A stretch of 23,930 nucleotides of DNA. It comes from JBAPUB01 sp049282455 (GTDB lineage: Bacteria; Actinomycetota; Actinomycetes; JAHEKZ01). Positions 14,317 through 22,563 of the stretch are shown in pieces. The stretch covers positions 1 to 23,930 of the forward strand of contig JBAPUB010000010.1 in NCBI GenBank assembly GCA_049282455.1, in the 5' to 3' direction. The notes under the pieces are model-generated. The model was not told where the DNA came from. It saw only the letters and a list, made by a program, of their open reading frames with translations, and ran no database searches. Position 1 is the first letter of the stretch; each line of letters begins with the position of its first letter. Made by a program: the position numbers and the translations under genes.

Positions 14317-15525
14317 GTGGCACCGGATGACGCCGGGTACCCGAGCGGGACGCCGAGCCTGCTCAGGTCGCTCAACACCCGGACCGTGCTCGACCTGATC
14401 GCAGCGTCAGGCCCGATCTCGCGCGCGCAGGTGGCGCGAGCCTCGGGGCTGTCCAAGCCGACGGTCTCCGCGGCGCTCAACCGGCTGGTCGGCAGCGGCG
14501 TGGTTCGCGAGGTGGGCCGCAGCACCGGAGGCAAAGGTGCGGCAGCGGTGCTCTACCAGATCGACCCGCAGGCCGGCTTCGTCGTCGGTATCGATGTGGG
14601 GCGGGCGTGGCTGCGCGCCGCCGTCTCGGACCTTTCGGGGGTCGTCGTCGCCCAGAGGCGACAGCGTTCGACTCCCCGCTCCGCCGTGGCCCTGCTCGAC
14701 GGCCTTGCCTCACTTCTCGCCGAGCTGCTGGACGATGCCGGCATCAGCCGGTCGCAGGTCACCCGGTGGGTCCTCGGAACCCCCGGAATCGTACGGCCCG
14801 GCGACAGCCACCTGGCGCTGGCGACCAACCTGCCGGGCTGGGGGAAGCCGAGTGTGCTGCGAAGGCTGCACGAGCTGCTCGGGGACGTGGTCGTCGAGAA
14901 CGACGTGAACCTCGCGACGATCGCCGAGCAGCGATTCGGCCATGGCCGCGGGGTCGACGACTTCGTCGTGGTCTCCATCGGCACCGGTGTTGGCATGGGT
15001 CTGGTGCTGGGCGGGCGCCTGTACCGCGGCTCGACGGGTGCCGCGGGCGAGATCGGCTACCTCCCCATGGGGGAGCCGTCGACGGTGCGGGGAGGACAGG
15101 GCCTGCTCGAGTCGAGCACCGGAGCCGCAGCAGTCGTGCAGACCGCGCACGAGCTCGGCATGTCGGGGCGCCTGACGGCAGAGTCGGTGTTCGAGGCTGC
15201 CCGCAGCGGGGACGACCTCGGTCGGCGCGTCGTCGCTGCGGAGGCAGACCGGATCGGCCTCGCCCTCGCGGCGGTTGCCTCGGTCATCGACCCCGCTCTG
15301 ATCGTCCTGGGGGGCGGCATCGGGCGCAACGCCGACCTTCTGCTGGAGGGGGTCCAGCATCGGCTTCGTGCCGTCTCGCCGCTCGACCCGTTGGTCGTCG
15401 TCTCCGCGCTTGGCCCCGACGCCGTGCTCCGCGGGGCGCTCTCCACCGCCTTGGACCTTGCCCGTGACGACTTGTTCGTCAAAGCCACGAACCACCCGGC
15501 GACGCTGACCGCGGCGCCGGCCTGA
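14317..15525 (+). CDS. ROK-family transcriptional repressor
   Basis: A 402-aa protein; GTG 14317 follows GAGGAGGGGG. An N-terminal winged helix-turn-helix (about residues 17-68: ISRAQVARASGLSKPTVSAALNRLV) is joined to an actin-like ROK sugar-binding domain: GIDVGRAWLRA, VLGTPGIV, ENDVN with Asp196 at the catalytic position of ROK kinases, and GTGVGMGLVLGGRLYRG. The zinc motif normal in ROK proteins (C-x-C-G-x2-G-C-x-E) is absent: the equivalent stretch reads STVRGGQGLLES (about 255-266), and the His of GxxGH is Tyr. It should repress until a pathway sugar binds. As first gene of the operon, 14 nt before the binding protein, it probably controls itself and the divergent pair. Confidence 0.92.
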   Translation: MAPDDAGYPSGTPSLLRSLNTRTVLDLIAASGPISRAQVARASGLSKPTVSAALNRLVGSGVVREVGRSTGGKGAAAVLYQIDPQAGFVVGIDVGRAWLRAAVSDLSGVVVAQRRQRSTPRSAVALLDGLASLLAELLDDAGISRSQVTRWVLGTPGIVRPGDSHLALATNLPGWGKPSVLRRLHELLGDVVVENDVNLATIAEQRFGHGRGVDDFVVVSIGTGVGMGLVLGGRLYRGSTGAAGEIGYLPMGEPSTVRGGQGLLESSTGAAAVVQTAHELGMSGRLTAESVFEAARSGDDLGRRVVAAEADRIGLALAAVASVIDPALIVLGGGIGRNADLLLEGVQHRLRAVSPLDPLVVVSALGPDAVLRGALSTALDLARDDLFVKATNHPATLTAAPA

Positions 15526-15539
15526 CGAGGAGGACAACC

Positions 15540-16889
15540 ATGCGAAGGATTCGCCGGCACGTCGCAGTAGTCGGACTATCGAGCGTGGTTCTGGCGCTTG
15601 CCGCATGTACCGCGGGCGGCGGCAGCAGCTCACCGTCCAGCGTTCAGGCGATCGACCCGTCTGCGTCGCACGCACCCACGACCATCGCGGTCTGGGGCGC
15701 CTTCACTGGACGGGAGGCCCAGATCGTCCAGGACTCACTGGACCGTCTGCACGTCGAGGTCCCGTGGCTCACCGCCAACTACGTCCCTGGCAAGACCGAC
15801 GAGGACATAGCGAAGTCAATCGCGAGCGGACAGCCTCCAGGTGTGGTGATGTCGCAAGGGCCGGACAACGTAGCGAAGTACTGCGACAGCGGCGCCTGGC
15901 GTGACCTGACGCCCTACATCGACGCGTCCGGGCTGGACATGGCTGCCACGTTCCCTGCCCCGGCGCTGTCGTACACCTCCTACGCCGGGAACCAGTGCTC
16001 GCTGCCCCTCCTGACCGACGCCTTCGGCCTCTACTACAACAAGGACCTCCTGGCAGCCAAGGGCTACACCGAGCCGCCGAAGACGAGCAGCGAGCTCGCG
16101 GACATGGCCAAGAAGCTGACGCAACGTGACGCCGACGGGACGATCAGGGTCGCCGGCTTCGTCAGCACCAACCAGCAGATGTACGAGACCAACCAGATCT
16201 ACAACGGTGTGAACTGGGGAGCCCAGTGGTACGACTCGAACGGCAAGTCGGCCATGGCCAGTGACCCGCAGTGGCAGGACCTCCTCACCTGGGACAAGCA
16301 GCTCACCGACTGGTACGGCTACGACAACATCGTCCGCTGGTTCGCGCCGTACCGTGACCACGAGTGGGACGCCGGGAACGCGTTCGAGCAGGGCAAGGTC
16401 GCCATGATGCTGGACGGCGAGTGGCGCGGCGCCTTCATCAAGGCGAACGGCTCGTCCGTCAACTACGGCACTGCTGCTTTCCCCGTTCCTGACAACAAGG
16501 CCGACACCTACGGCGTCGGACAGATCGGTGGAACGGTGGTCGGGATCCCTCGTGACGCCAAGGACGCCGATGTCGCGTGGCTCGTGACGCAGTACCTCAC
16601 GACGGACACCCAGACCCTCAACACCCTCGCAGAGCGTCTGCAGAACGTGCCGACCACATTCGACTCGCTGCAGACGACGGCGCTCAACAAGGAGCAGAAG
16701 TTCCAGCCGTTCATGGCCATCTTCAAGGACCCGGGCTCCCGTTACCGCGAGCTGACACCGACCGGACAGGCTGACGCCGACCTGTTCTCCCAGTTCGTGA
16801 CCCAGTGGGAGAAGGGCAAGGTCACCGACCTTCAGGCCGGGCTCCAGCAGGTTGCCGGGCAGATCGACAAGCTGGCGACCCTCGGATGA
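15540..16889 (+). CDS. Extracellular sugar-binding lipoprotein of an ABC importer
   Basis: A 449-aa family 1 solute-binding protein; ATG 15540 follows GAGGAGG. The signal peptide MRRIRRHVAVVGLSSVVL leads to lipobox LAAC with Cys23 as the lipidation site, then a Gly/Ser linker. The mature part has typical family features: TTIAVWGAFTGREAQIV, GQPPGVVMSQGPDNVAKY, LPLLTDAFGLYYNKDLL, EPPKTSSELADMAKKLT, FEQGKVAMMLDGEWRGAFI and VVGIPRDAKDADVAWLV. It would deliver a sugar or oligosaccharide to the two permeases encoded next. The substrate cannot be read from the sequence; neighbours point to an amino-sugar or beta-glycoside oligosaccharide. Its TGA overlaps the next ATG (ATGA). Confidence 0.93.
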   Translation: MRRIRRHVAVVGLSSVVLALAACTAGGGSSSPSSVQAIDPSASHAPTTIAVWGAFTGREAQIVQDSLDRLHVEVPWLTANYVPGKTDEDIAKSIASGQPPGVVMSQGPDNVAKYCDSGAWRDLTPYIDASGLDMAATFPAPALSYTSYAGNQCSLPLLTDAFGLYYNKDLLAAKGYTEPPKTSSELADMAKKLTQRDADGTIRVAGFVSTNQQMYETNQIYNGVNWGAQWYDSNGKSAMASDPQWQDLLTWDKQLTDWYGYDNIVRWFAPYRDHEWDAGNAFEQGKVAMMLDGEWRGAFIKANGSSVNYGTAAFPVPDNKADTYGVGQIGGTVVGIPRDAKDADVAWLVTQYLTTDTQTLNTLAERLQNVPTTFDSLQTTALNKEQKFQPFMAIFKDPGSRYRELTPTGQADADLFSQFVTQWEKGKVTDLQAGLQQVAGQIDKLATLG

Positions 16890-17881
16890 CCGCTGTCACG
16901 GCGACGCCTGACGCGCAGCTGGCCCACAAGGCGGCTGCGCGTCAGGCACGCCGGCGCGCGAACTGGCGACGCCGGGTGACCGTCGTGGCTTTCCTGTCTC
17001 CGTGGATCATCGGGTTCTCCACGTTCGTTCTCTACCCGATGGTGTCGAGCCTGTACTTCTCGTTCACCAAGTACGACCTTCTGGGAGCACCCACGTGGGT
17101 CGGGTTCAGCAACTACCAGTTCATGTTCACCAGCGACGACATCTTCTGGATCGCTGCGCGCAACACCCTGTGGGTCGTCGCGATCATGGTGCCGGCGCAG
17201 GTGCTCTTCGGCATGGCCGCTGCGTGGGTCCTCACGCGCCCTCGCCGTGGCGCCGGGGCGTACCGAACGATCTTCTACCTCCCGGCCATGGTGCCGACGG
17301 TCGCTGCAGCGTTGGGGTTCTTGTTCGTGCTCAGCCCTGACGGGCCGGTCAACCACGTTCTCGGGTTCCTGGGCGTTCCCGAAGGCAGTCTGCCGTTGTG
17401 GTTCGCCAATGCCTCGCTCGCCAAGCCGAGCCTGCTCCTGCTGTCCTTGTGGGCCATCGGCAACACCATGGTGATCTTCCTGGCGGCGATGCTCGACGTA
17501 CCGGCTCAGCTCTACGAGGCGGCCGAGATCGAAGGTGCGGGCGCGTGGGCGAAGTTCCGCCATATCACACTGCCCACCATCTCGCCGGTGATCTTCTTCT
17601 CGCTGGTGATCGGCGTGATCTACGGCTTCCAGTACTTCACCGAGGCGTACGTCGTGTCGACCGCCAGTGGTGCAAGCGAGCAGGCGGGTCAGTCCCTTGG
17701 TGCTCCCGACAACTCGCTGATGTTCTACGGGACCTGGCTGTACCGCCAAGGATTCGGGTACTTCCACATGGGGTACGCGTCGGCGATGGCGTGGGTGCTG
17801 TTCCTCGTCATCATGCTCTGCACGTTCGCGCTCATCCGAAGCTCCAACCGGTGGGTGCACTACGGAGGTGCGCTCAGATGA
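16886..17881 (+). CDS. Sugar ABC transporter permease (MalF/UgpA type)
   Basis: A 331-aa integral membrane protein starting MTAVTATPDAQL in a 4-nt ATGA overlap with the binding-protein gene. A basic cytoplasmic N-terminus (KAAARQARRRANWRRR) is followed by six predicted membrane helices. The first reads VVAFLSPWIIGFSTFVLYPM, typical of CUT1 permeases. The EAA loop is EAAEIEGAGAWAKFRHITLP (from E211), which docks on the ATPase. It forms a heterodimer with the next gene product. Confidence 0.94.
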   Translation: MTAVTATPDAQLAHKAAARQARRRANWRRRVTVVAFLSPWIIGFSTFVLYPMVSSLYFSFTKYDLLGAPTWVGFSNYQFMFTSDDIFWIAARNTLWVVAIMVPAQVLFGMAAAWVLTRPRRGAGAYRTIFYLPAMVPTVAAALGFLFVLSPDGPVNHVLGFLGVPEGSLPLWFANASLAKPSLLLLSLWAIGNTMVIFLAAMLDVPAQLYEAAEIEGAGAWAKFRHITLPTISPVIFFSLVIGVIYGFQYFTEAYVVSTASGASEQAGQSLGAPDNSLMFYGTWLYRQGFGYFHMGYASAMAWVLFLVIMLCTFALIRSSNRWVHYGGALR

Positions 17882-18762
17882 GTGTCGCGACCCACACCGC
17901 GACGATCGTCCCCAGGCAGCCCCCTGCTCAGGTGCGTCGCCGCCGGATGCTCTATGCCGTCGGGAACCACTCGATGGCGATCGCGCTGAGCCTGATGTTC
18001 CTGATCCCGCTGTTCGTCGTCGTGGTGACCGCCTTCATGTCACGCCAGCAGGTCGGGACTGGCCAGCTCATTCCTCACCCGTTGTACTTCGGCAACTTCC
18101 ACAAGGTGCTCACGGAAATTCCCTTCCTGCGCTACTTGAGCAACACCGTCATCTATGCGGTCTTGGCGACCATTGGAGTCGTCGTCTCCAGTGTCCCGGT
18201 GGCCTACGCGTTCTCCCGGCTGCGGTGGAAGGGCCGCGATGCCGTGTTCGTGCTGGTCCTGGCCACGATGATGCTTCCGGCGCAGGTCACCAGCGTCTCG
18301 CTGTACATCGTCTTCACCAGGCTGCACTGGGTCGGCACTCTGCTGCCGTTGATCGTTCCGACGTTCTTCGGGGACGCCTTCACGATCTTCCTGCTCAGGC
18401 AGTTCTTCATGACTATCCCGCAGGAGCTGTCCGAGGCCGCCCGGATCGATGGGGCCAGCGAGTTCACGATCCTCCGCAAGGTCATCATCCCGCTGGCCAA
18501 GCCGGCGATCGCAGCTGTGGCGCTCTTCCAGTTCCTCTACTCGTGGAACGACTTCTACAACCCGCTGCTCTACACCGGGAACAGCGCCAGCAACATGACG
18601 CTGGCAGTGGGACTGACCCAGTTCACGACTCTGGCCAAGGGGAACGCCTACGAGGTGCAGATGGCCGCTTCGCTCATGTTCGTGATCCCGGTCATCATCA
18701 TCTTCTTCTTCGCCCAGAAGGTGTTTATCGAGGGCGTCACGCTGACGGGAGTCAAAGGATGA
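17878..18762 (+). CDS. Sugar ABC transporter permease (MalG/UgpE type)
   Basis: A 294-aa integral membrane protein starting MSVATHTATIVPRQ, with six predicted helices. The ATG lies in an ATGA overlap with the first permease. Family marks: IPLFVVVVTAFMSRQQV, NTVIYAVLATIGVVVSSVPVAYAFSRL, the EAA loop EAARIDGASEFTILRKVIIP (from E186), FLYSWNDFYNPLLYT and the C-terminal QKVFIEGVTLTGVKG, which is usual for this family. It is the second channel subunit of the importer. It ends in ATGA with the GH4 gene. Confidence 0.95.
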   Translation: MSVATHTATIVPRQPPAQVRRRRMLYAVGNHSMAIALSLMFLIPLFVVVVTAFMSRQQVGTGQLIPHPLYFGNFHKVLTEIPFLRYLSNTVIYAVLATIGVVVSSVPVAYAFSRLRWKGRDAVFVLVLATMMLPAQVTSVSLYIVFTRLHWVGTLLPLIVPTFFGDAFTIFLLRQFFMTIPQELSEAARIDGASEFTILRKVIIPLAKPAIAAVALFQFLYSWNDFYNPLLYTGNSASNMTLAVGLTQFTTLAKGNAYEVQMAASLMFVIPVIIIFFFAQKVFIEGVTLTGVKG

Positions 18763-20018
18763 AGATTGCCGTCATCGGCGGAGGAAGCACGTACACCCCT
18801 GAGCTCATCGAAGGCCTGGTTCGACGCCCCGAGCTCCACGTCGAGGAAGTCGTGCTGCACGACATCGACGAGTCCCGCCTGGATGTTGTAGGCGGTCTTG
18901 CCCGACGCATGGTCGGTGCGGCCGGCTGGGGCGGCCGCTGCTGGTCGACCACGGACCTGGACGCTGCCATCGACAGCGCAGGCGCGGTTCTGCTCCAGCT
19001 GCGAGTCGGCGGACAGGCAGCGCGGTTCAAGGACGAGACAATCCCCCTGGAGTACGGCTGTCTCGGCCAGGAGACCACCGGACCCGGCGGGTTCATGAAG
19101 GCCCTTCGGACTGTCCCAGTCGTGCTGGACATCGCCGAGCGAGTCGATCGAACGGCCGCCCCAGGCGCCTGGATCGTCGACTTCACCAACCCCGTCGGGA
19201 TCGTGACCCGTGCCCTTCTGGACGCCGGCCACCGCGCGGTGGGGCTGTGCAACGTAGCCATCGGGTTCCAGCGAAGGATCGCCCATCTGCTCGGCGTCGA
19301 GCCTGGGCGCGTTCAGCTCGAGCAAGTCGGCCTGAACCACTTGTCCTGGATTCGCGCGGTCCGCGTCGACGGAACGGACCGTCTGCCCGACCTTCTCGAC
19401 ACGTTCGGCGAGGCGTTGGCCGATGAGATCGACGTACCTGTCGAGCTGCTTCGCACCATCGGCGCCATCCCTTCGTACTACCTCCACTACTTCTACTGTC
19501 GAAGTGAGGCGCTGGAAGCGATGCGTCGAGGACCCACCCGCGCAGAAGAGGTCATGGCGATCGAGCGCGACCTGCTGACCATGTACGCCGATCCGGCGCT
19601 GACGACCAAACCCGCCCTGCTCGAGGAGCGTGGTGGCGCCTTCTACAGCGAGGCAGCCGCCCAGCTCGTCAGCTCACTGGTCAACGACACCGGCGACGTG
19701 CAGGTCGTCGACGTCCGCAACGACGGAACGATCGACGGGCTCCCTGACGATGCCGTCGTCGAGGTGCCCTGCGTCATCGACGGGGACGGGGCTCACCCGG
19801 TGAGACAACGTCCGCTCGCTCCGGAGATGCTCGGACTCGTGCAGCACGTGACCGCGTACGAGCAGCTCACCATCGAAGCCGCTCTGACGGGCAACCGCTC
19901 GGTTGCGCTGCGTGCGCTCCTTGCCAACCCACTGGTCGGTGAGTGGTCGGTCTCCCGTCCGATGCTCGACGCGTTGATCGACGCCAACCGTCCGCTGCTC
20001 CCCTCCTACTGGTCATGA
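18759..20018 (+). CDS. Glycoside hydrolase family 4 (6-phospho-beta-glucosidase-like)
   Basis: A 419-aa cytoplasmic enzyme; ATG 18759 is in ATGA overlap with the permease gene. GH4 enzymes need NAD+ and a divalent metal and cleave by transient oxidation at C3 with elimination (family knowledge). Visible marks: dinucleotide fold MKIAVIGGGSTYTPEL, LRVGGQAARFKDE, LGQETTGPGGFMKALR, DFTNPVGIVT, metal ligands Cys164 in GLCNVAIGF and His194 in GLNHLSW, and Tyr240/Tyr241 in IPSYYLHYFY at the catalytic base position. Length and motifs fit the beta-glucosidase branch. That branch usually acts on 6-phosphorylated disaccharides made by PTS uptake; here uptake is by an ABC importer, so either the kinase encoded next phosphorylates first or the enzyme accepts an unphosphorylated sugar. 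The true substrate is open. Confidence 0.92.
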   Translation: MKIAVIGGGSTYTPELIEGLVRRPELHVEEVVLHDIDESRLDVVGGLARRMVGAAGWGGRCWSTTDLDAAIDSAGAVLLQLRVGGQAARFKDETIPLEYGCLGQETTGPGGFMKALRTVPVVLDIAERVDRTAAPGAWIVDFTNPVGIVTRALLDAGHRAVGLCNVAIGFQRRIAHLLGVEPGRVQLEQVGLNHLSWIRAVRVDGTDRLPDLLDTFGEALADEIDVPVELLRTIGAIPSYYLHYFYCRSEALEAMRRGPTRAEEVMAIERDLLTMYADPALTTKPALLEERGGAFYSEAAAQLVSSLVNDTGDVQVVDVRNDGTIDGLPDDAVVEVPCVIDGDGAHPVRQRPLAPEMLGLVQHVTAYEQLTIEAALTGNRSVALRALLANPLVGEWSVSRPMLDALIDANRPLLPSYWS

Positions 20019-21001
20019 GGACAGTTCTCGCGGTCGACGGCGGCAACTCCAAGACCGACGTTGCCGTCGCAGACGTCTCCGGCAGACTGTTGTCGCGCGT
20101 CGTGGGACCAGGGTGCTCGCCGGATGCACTCGGGGTCGATGGGTGCGTCGAGGTCCTTGCACCGCTGGTGGCGACGGCCAGGAAAGAGGCGGGCCTCGAT
20201 CCTGGGGCTGCGTTCGACGCAGCTGCCCTGCTGCTGGCCGGTGTCGACCGACCTGAGCAGGAGATCGTCGTGGCAGGAGCCGTTGACAGGCTCGGCCTTG
20301 GACCTGCAGTCGTCGTGTCCAACGACACGTTCGCCGTGCTCCTGGCGGGGAGTGCGCACGGCTGGGGCGTGGCCGTCGTCTGCGGAGCCGGGCTGAACGC
20401 CGTCGGCGTCACGCCTGACGGCCGCGTCGGTCGCTACCAAGCGCTGGGTGAGCTGTCCGGCGACTGGGGCGGCGGCTATGCGGTCGGACTCTCCGCTCTG
20501 GGTGCTGCCATCCGGGGATCCGACGGCCGCGGGCCGAGGACCCTGTTGACGCCCGAGCTGTGCGCCCACTTCTCCGTGCCGGAGCCACAGGCTGTCGCGG
20601 CGTCCATCCACGAGCAGCGGATGGACAGCCAGGTGCTGGTGGGACTGGCGCCTTTGGTTTTCGGCTGCGCGTCTCGTGGAGACGACGTTGCGCAGGCGAT
20701 CGTCGAGCGGGTGGCCGACGAAGTGTCGGTCATGGCTGTGGCGATGCTCCGTCGACTGGGACTTGACGCCGGCGAGACCGATGTCGTGCTTGGCGGCGGT
20801 CTTCTCCAGGCCGGTCACGCAGCCCTGGACGAGCGAGTACGGCGCCTCGTGCTCGAGGCTGCGCCTCGGGCCCGGGTCTGCGTTCTCGACGTGCCGCCTG
20901 TAGTGGGGTCCGTGCGAGCAGGACTGGAACGTCTGGATGTTCCCCAGCCGGAGGTGGAGATGGCGTTGAAGCGGGTCTCCGCCGCTGTGGGTGCCGGCTG
21001 A
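20015..21001 (+). CDS. BadF/NagK-type ATP-dependent sugar (amino-sugar) kinase
   Basis: A 328-aa actin-fold kinase starting MRTVLAVDGGNSKTDVAVAD. The phosphate-1 motif DGGNSKTD (8-15) is typical of the BadF/BadG/BcrA/BcrD ATPase family, which includes N-acetylglucosamine kinases. Asn103-Asp104 in VSNDTFAVL is at the catalytic Asp position, followed by GVAVVCGAGLNAVGV and LGELSGDWGGGYAVG. The C-terminal adenosine motif is DVVLGGGLLQAG. The gene overlaps GH4 by ATGA and meets the SIS gene in TGATG. A role in phosphorylating GlcNAc, GlcN or a related sugar released from the imported oligosaccharide is inferred from family and context. Confidence 0.87.
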   Translation: MRTVLAVDGGNSKTDVAVADVSGRLLSRVVGPGCSPDALGVDGCVEVLAPLVATARKEAGLDPGAAFDAAALLLAGVDRPEQEIVVAGAVDRLGLGPAVVVSNDTFAVLLAGSAHGWGVAVVCGAGLNAVGVTPDGRVGRYQALGELSGDWGGGYAVGLSALGAAIRGSDGRGPRTLLTPELCAHFSVPEPQAVAASIHEQRMDSQVLVGLAPLVFGCASRGDDVAQAIVERVADEVSVMAVAMLRRLGLDAGETDVVLGGGLLQAGHAALDERVRRLVLEAAPRARVCVLDVPPVVGSVRAGLERLDVPQPEVEMALKRVSAAVGAG

Positions 21002-22050
21002 TGCCGTCCCAGATGGCGCTCGAGATCCGGGAGCAACCTGCGGCTCTGCAGGCCACCCGCGACGCGCTGCGTCCCCTGCACGACGACCTGCGCAGCCTCG
21101 CACGCGCCACGGACCGGGTGGTGCTGTACGCCAGGGGGTCGTCGGACAGCGCGGCGACGTACGGGCGGTACCTGCTCGAGGTCGCGGCGTCGGTTCCGGC
21201 GTCCATGGGTGCCCCGTCGATGGCCACCCTGTACGACGCAGAGCTCGATCTTTCCACCACGCTCGCCGTCATCTGCTCGCAGAGTGGGCACACCGGCGAG
21301 CTCGTCGAAGTGGCCGAATGGGCGCGACGCCGCGGAGCCCGCATCGTCTCGGTGACCAATGACGAGCGGAGCCCGATCGCGCAGGCAGCCGATGTCGCGA
21401 TGGTGACCCGTGCGGGCGTGGAGGTCGCGGTGCCGGCCACCAAGAGCCACTCGACCTGCTTGCTCGCGCTGGCCGAGCTCGCCGTAGCCGTAGCTCCCCG
21501 ATCCCGTCCGCGCCGAGCAGCGCTGCTCGAGGCGCTGGACCGAGTGCCTGAGGAAGCCGAACGGTTGCTCGCCGAGGCGGCAGCTGCCGAGGAGCTGGCA
21601 GGCACCCTCGTGAGCAGCACGGCGATGTGTGTCGTGGGACGGGGGTTCACCTTCACCACGGCGCAGGAGCTGGCCCTGAAGATCGAGGAGACGACGTCGA
21701 TCCCGTGCCTGGGCATGTCCCAGGCGGACCTCCAGCACGGGCCGGTCGCCGTCCTCGGGCCGGACCGGCCGCTGATCGTGGCCGCCGCTCCGGACGGTCC
21801 GACGCTGCCCGGGCTGGCTGCGGTCGCCAAGGCTGCGCACGACCGCGGCGCCGCCGTCATCGTTCTGGGAGGCGGCGCCTCGCTCAGCAGCGGAGCTGTC
21901 GGTGTGCTGGCGGGTCCTCGGCTTCCGGAAGAGGTCGCGCCGATCGCGTTGATCGTCCCCGGACAGCTGCTCGCTGAGGCGCTGAGCCGGGCGACCGGCC
22001 ACGACCCGGACCACCCGCCGGGGCTGTCCAAGGTCACGCAGACGGCCTGA
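21001..22050 (+). CDS. Double-SIS-domain sugar-phosphate isomerase/deaminase (GlmS/NagB-II-like)
   Basis: A 349-aa protein with two SIS domains and no N-terminal glutamine amidotransferase, so it is not a full GlmS. SIS 1 includes ARGSSDSAATYGRY (from 44) and CSQSGHTGE (92-100), the sugar-phosphate binding loop. After VEVAVPATKSHSTCLLALAE, SIS 2 includes VGRGFTFTTAQELALKIEE and SQADLQHGP (240-248), the active-site segment of GlmS-type isomerases (often E-x2-HGP; here Asp243). Stand-alone proteins of this type are glucosamine-6-phosphate deaminases (NagB-II/GlmD), AgaS-like deaminases or fructosamine deglycases. With a preceding sugar kinase, deamination of GlcN-6-P to Fru-6-P is the most economical reading (inference). 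Last gene of the operon; I see no terminator in the 35 bp before the convergent gene. Confidence 0.9.
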   Translation: MPSQMALEIREQPAALQATRDALRPLHDDLRSLARATDRVVLYARGSSDSAATYGRYLLEVAASVPASMGAPSMATLYDAELDLSTTLAVICSQSGHTGELVEVAEWARRRGARIVSVTNDERSPIAQAADVAMVTRAGVEVAVPATKSHSTCLLALAELAVAVAPRSRPRRAALLEALDRVPEEAERLLAEAAAAEELAGTLVSSTAMCVVGRGFTFTTAQELALKIEETTSIPCLGMSQADLQHGPVAVLGPDRPLIVAAAPDGPTLPGLAAVAKAAHDRGAAVIVLGGGASLSSGAVGVLAGPRLPEEVAPIALIVPGQLLAEALSRATGHDPDHPPGLSKVTQTA

Positions 22051-22085
22051 CCGACCTGCGTGAGTTGCGGTCGCGGGAGCTCGGT

Positions 22086-22463
22086 TCAGTCGACGACGAC
22101 CCGGTGCTCGCCGTCGTCGACCCACGTCAGGACGGCTGCGCGGGACAGCGTTCTCGGCCCGCAGTCGCACCATGCGGGAAGGCTGTCGTCACCGGCAGGG
22201 GCGCCGACGAGCAAGTCGAACCAGCGGTGCGGGTGCTGGTCGCCATGGGGCTTGTCGGGGAGGTCACGCTCACCGTGCGAGCGTCCGCGAACCGGCGCCG
22301 CGTACACCAGCCCGATGGTCGTGTCATAGACCGAGGCGACGTGGTGGCTACGGGCACAGTGAACCTGGAGTCGGACCGCGTCGTGTCCGCCGTGAGGCAG
22401 TGCGGACCATGCATCCTCGGCCAGCTGGGCGCGATCGTTGTGGAGATGCTTGGTCTTGGTCAT
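22086..22463 (-). CDS. Small Cys/His-rich hypothetical protein
   Basis: A 125-aa protein starting MTKTKHLHNDRAQLAEDAW; no strong ribosome site is seen before ATG 22463. It shows potential metal ligands in HCARSHHVASVYD and in WCDCGPRTLS, plus GLVYAAP, WFDLLVGAP and a C-terminal VLTWVDDGEHRVVV strand. No signal peptide or membrane helix. The regular codon use and protein-like pattern support a real gene on this strand rather than on the opposite one, where another open frame exists. I do not recognise the family; zinc binding is inferred only from the Cys/His pattern. It converges with the sugar operon and diverges from the oxidoreductase gene. Confidence 0.7.
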   Translation of the reverse strand: MTKTKHLHNDRAQLAEDAWSALPHGGHDAVRLQVHCARSHHVASVYDTTIGLVYAAPVRGRSHGERDLPDKPHGDQHPHRWFDLLVGAPAGDDSLPAWCDCGPRTLSRAAVLTWVDDGEHRVVVD

Positions 22464-22513
22464 GCCCCCATGGTCGATCCCAGGTGGACGGTTCGGTAGG
22501 GCAGCAAGACCCT

Positions 22514-22543
22514 GAACCGGCGCCGAGGCGCCTCACCCGGTTC
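22514..22543. repeat. Inverted repeat in the divergent intergenic region
   Basis: Perfect 7-bp arms GAACCGG and CCGGTTC enclose 16 nt that contain overlapping GGCGCC palindromes. It could be an operator or a hairpin in the 5' leader of the downstream gene. There is no U-tract, so a terminator is unlikely. Confidence 0.4.
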
Positions 22544-22563
22544 CCCACGACCGGCAGGAGCGG

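Noticed and set aside
21001..22050. Full GlmS (glucosamine-6-phosphate synthase).
   Set aside because: The N-terminal Cys-dependent glutaminase domain is missing and the length of 349 aa fits a stand-alone SIS isomerase/deaminase.
20730..22173. Long minus-strand frames over the kinase and SIS genes.
   Set aside because: They are Ser/Arg/Ala-rich shadows of two plus-strand genes with clear catalytic motifs, as is usual in high-GC DNA.
22065..22499. Plus-strand open frame of about 144 codons opposite the small Cys/His protein.
   Set aside because: It lacks a recognisable fold and ribosome site. The minus-strand reading has better protein-like patterning (WFDLLVGAP, WCDCGP). Some doubt remains.
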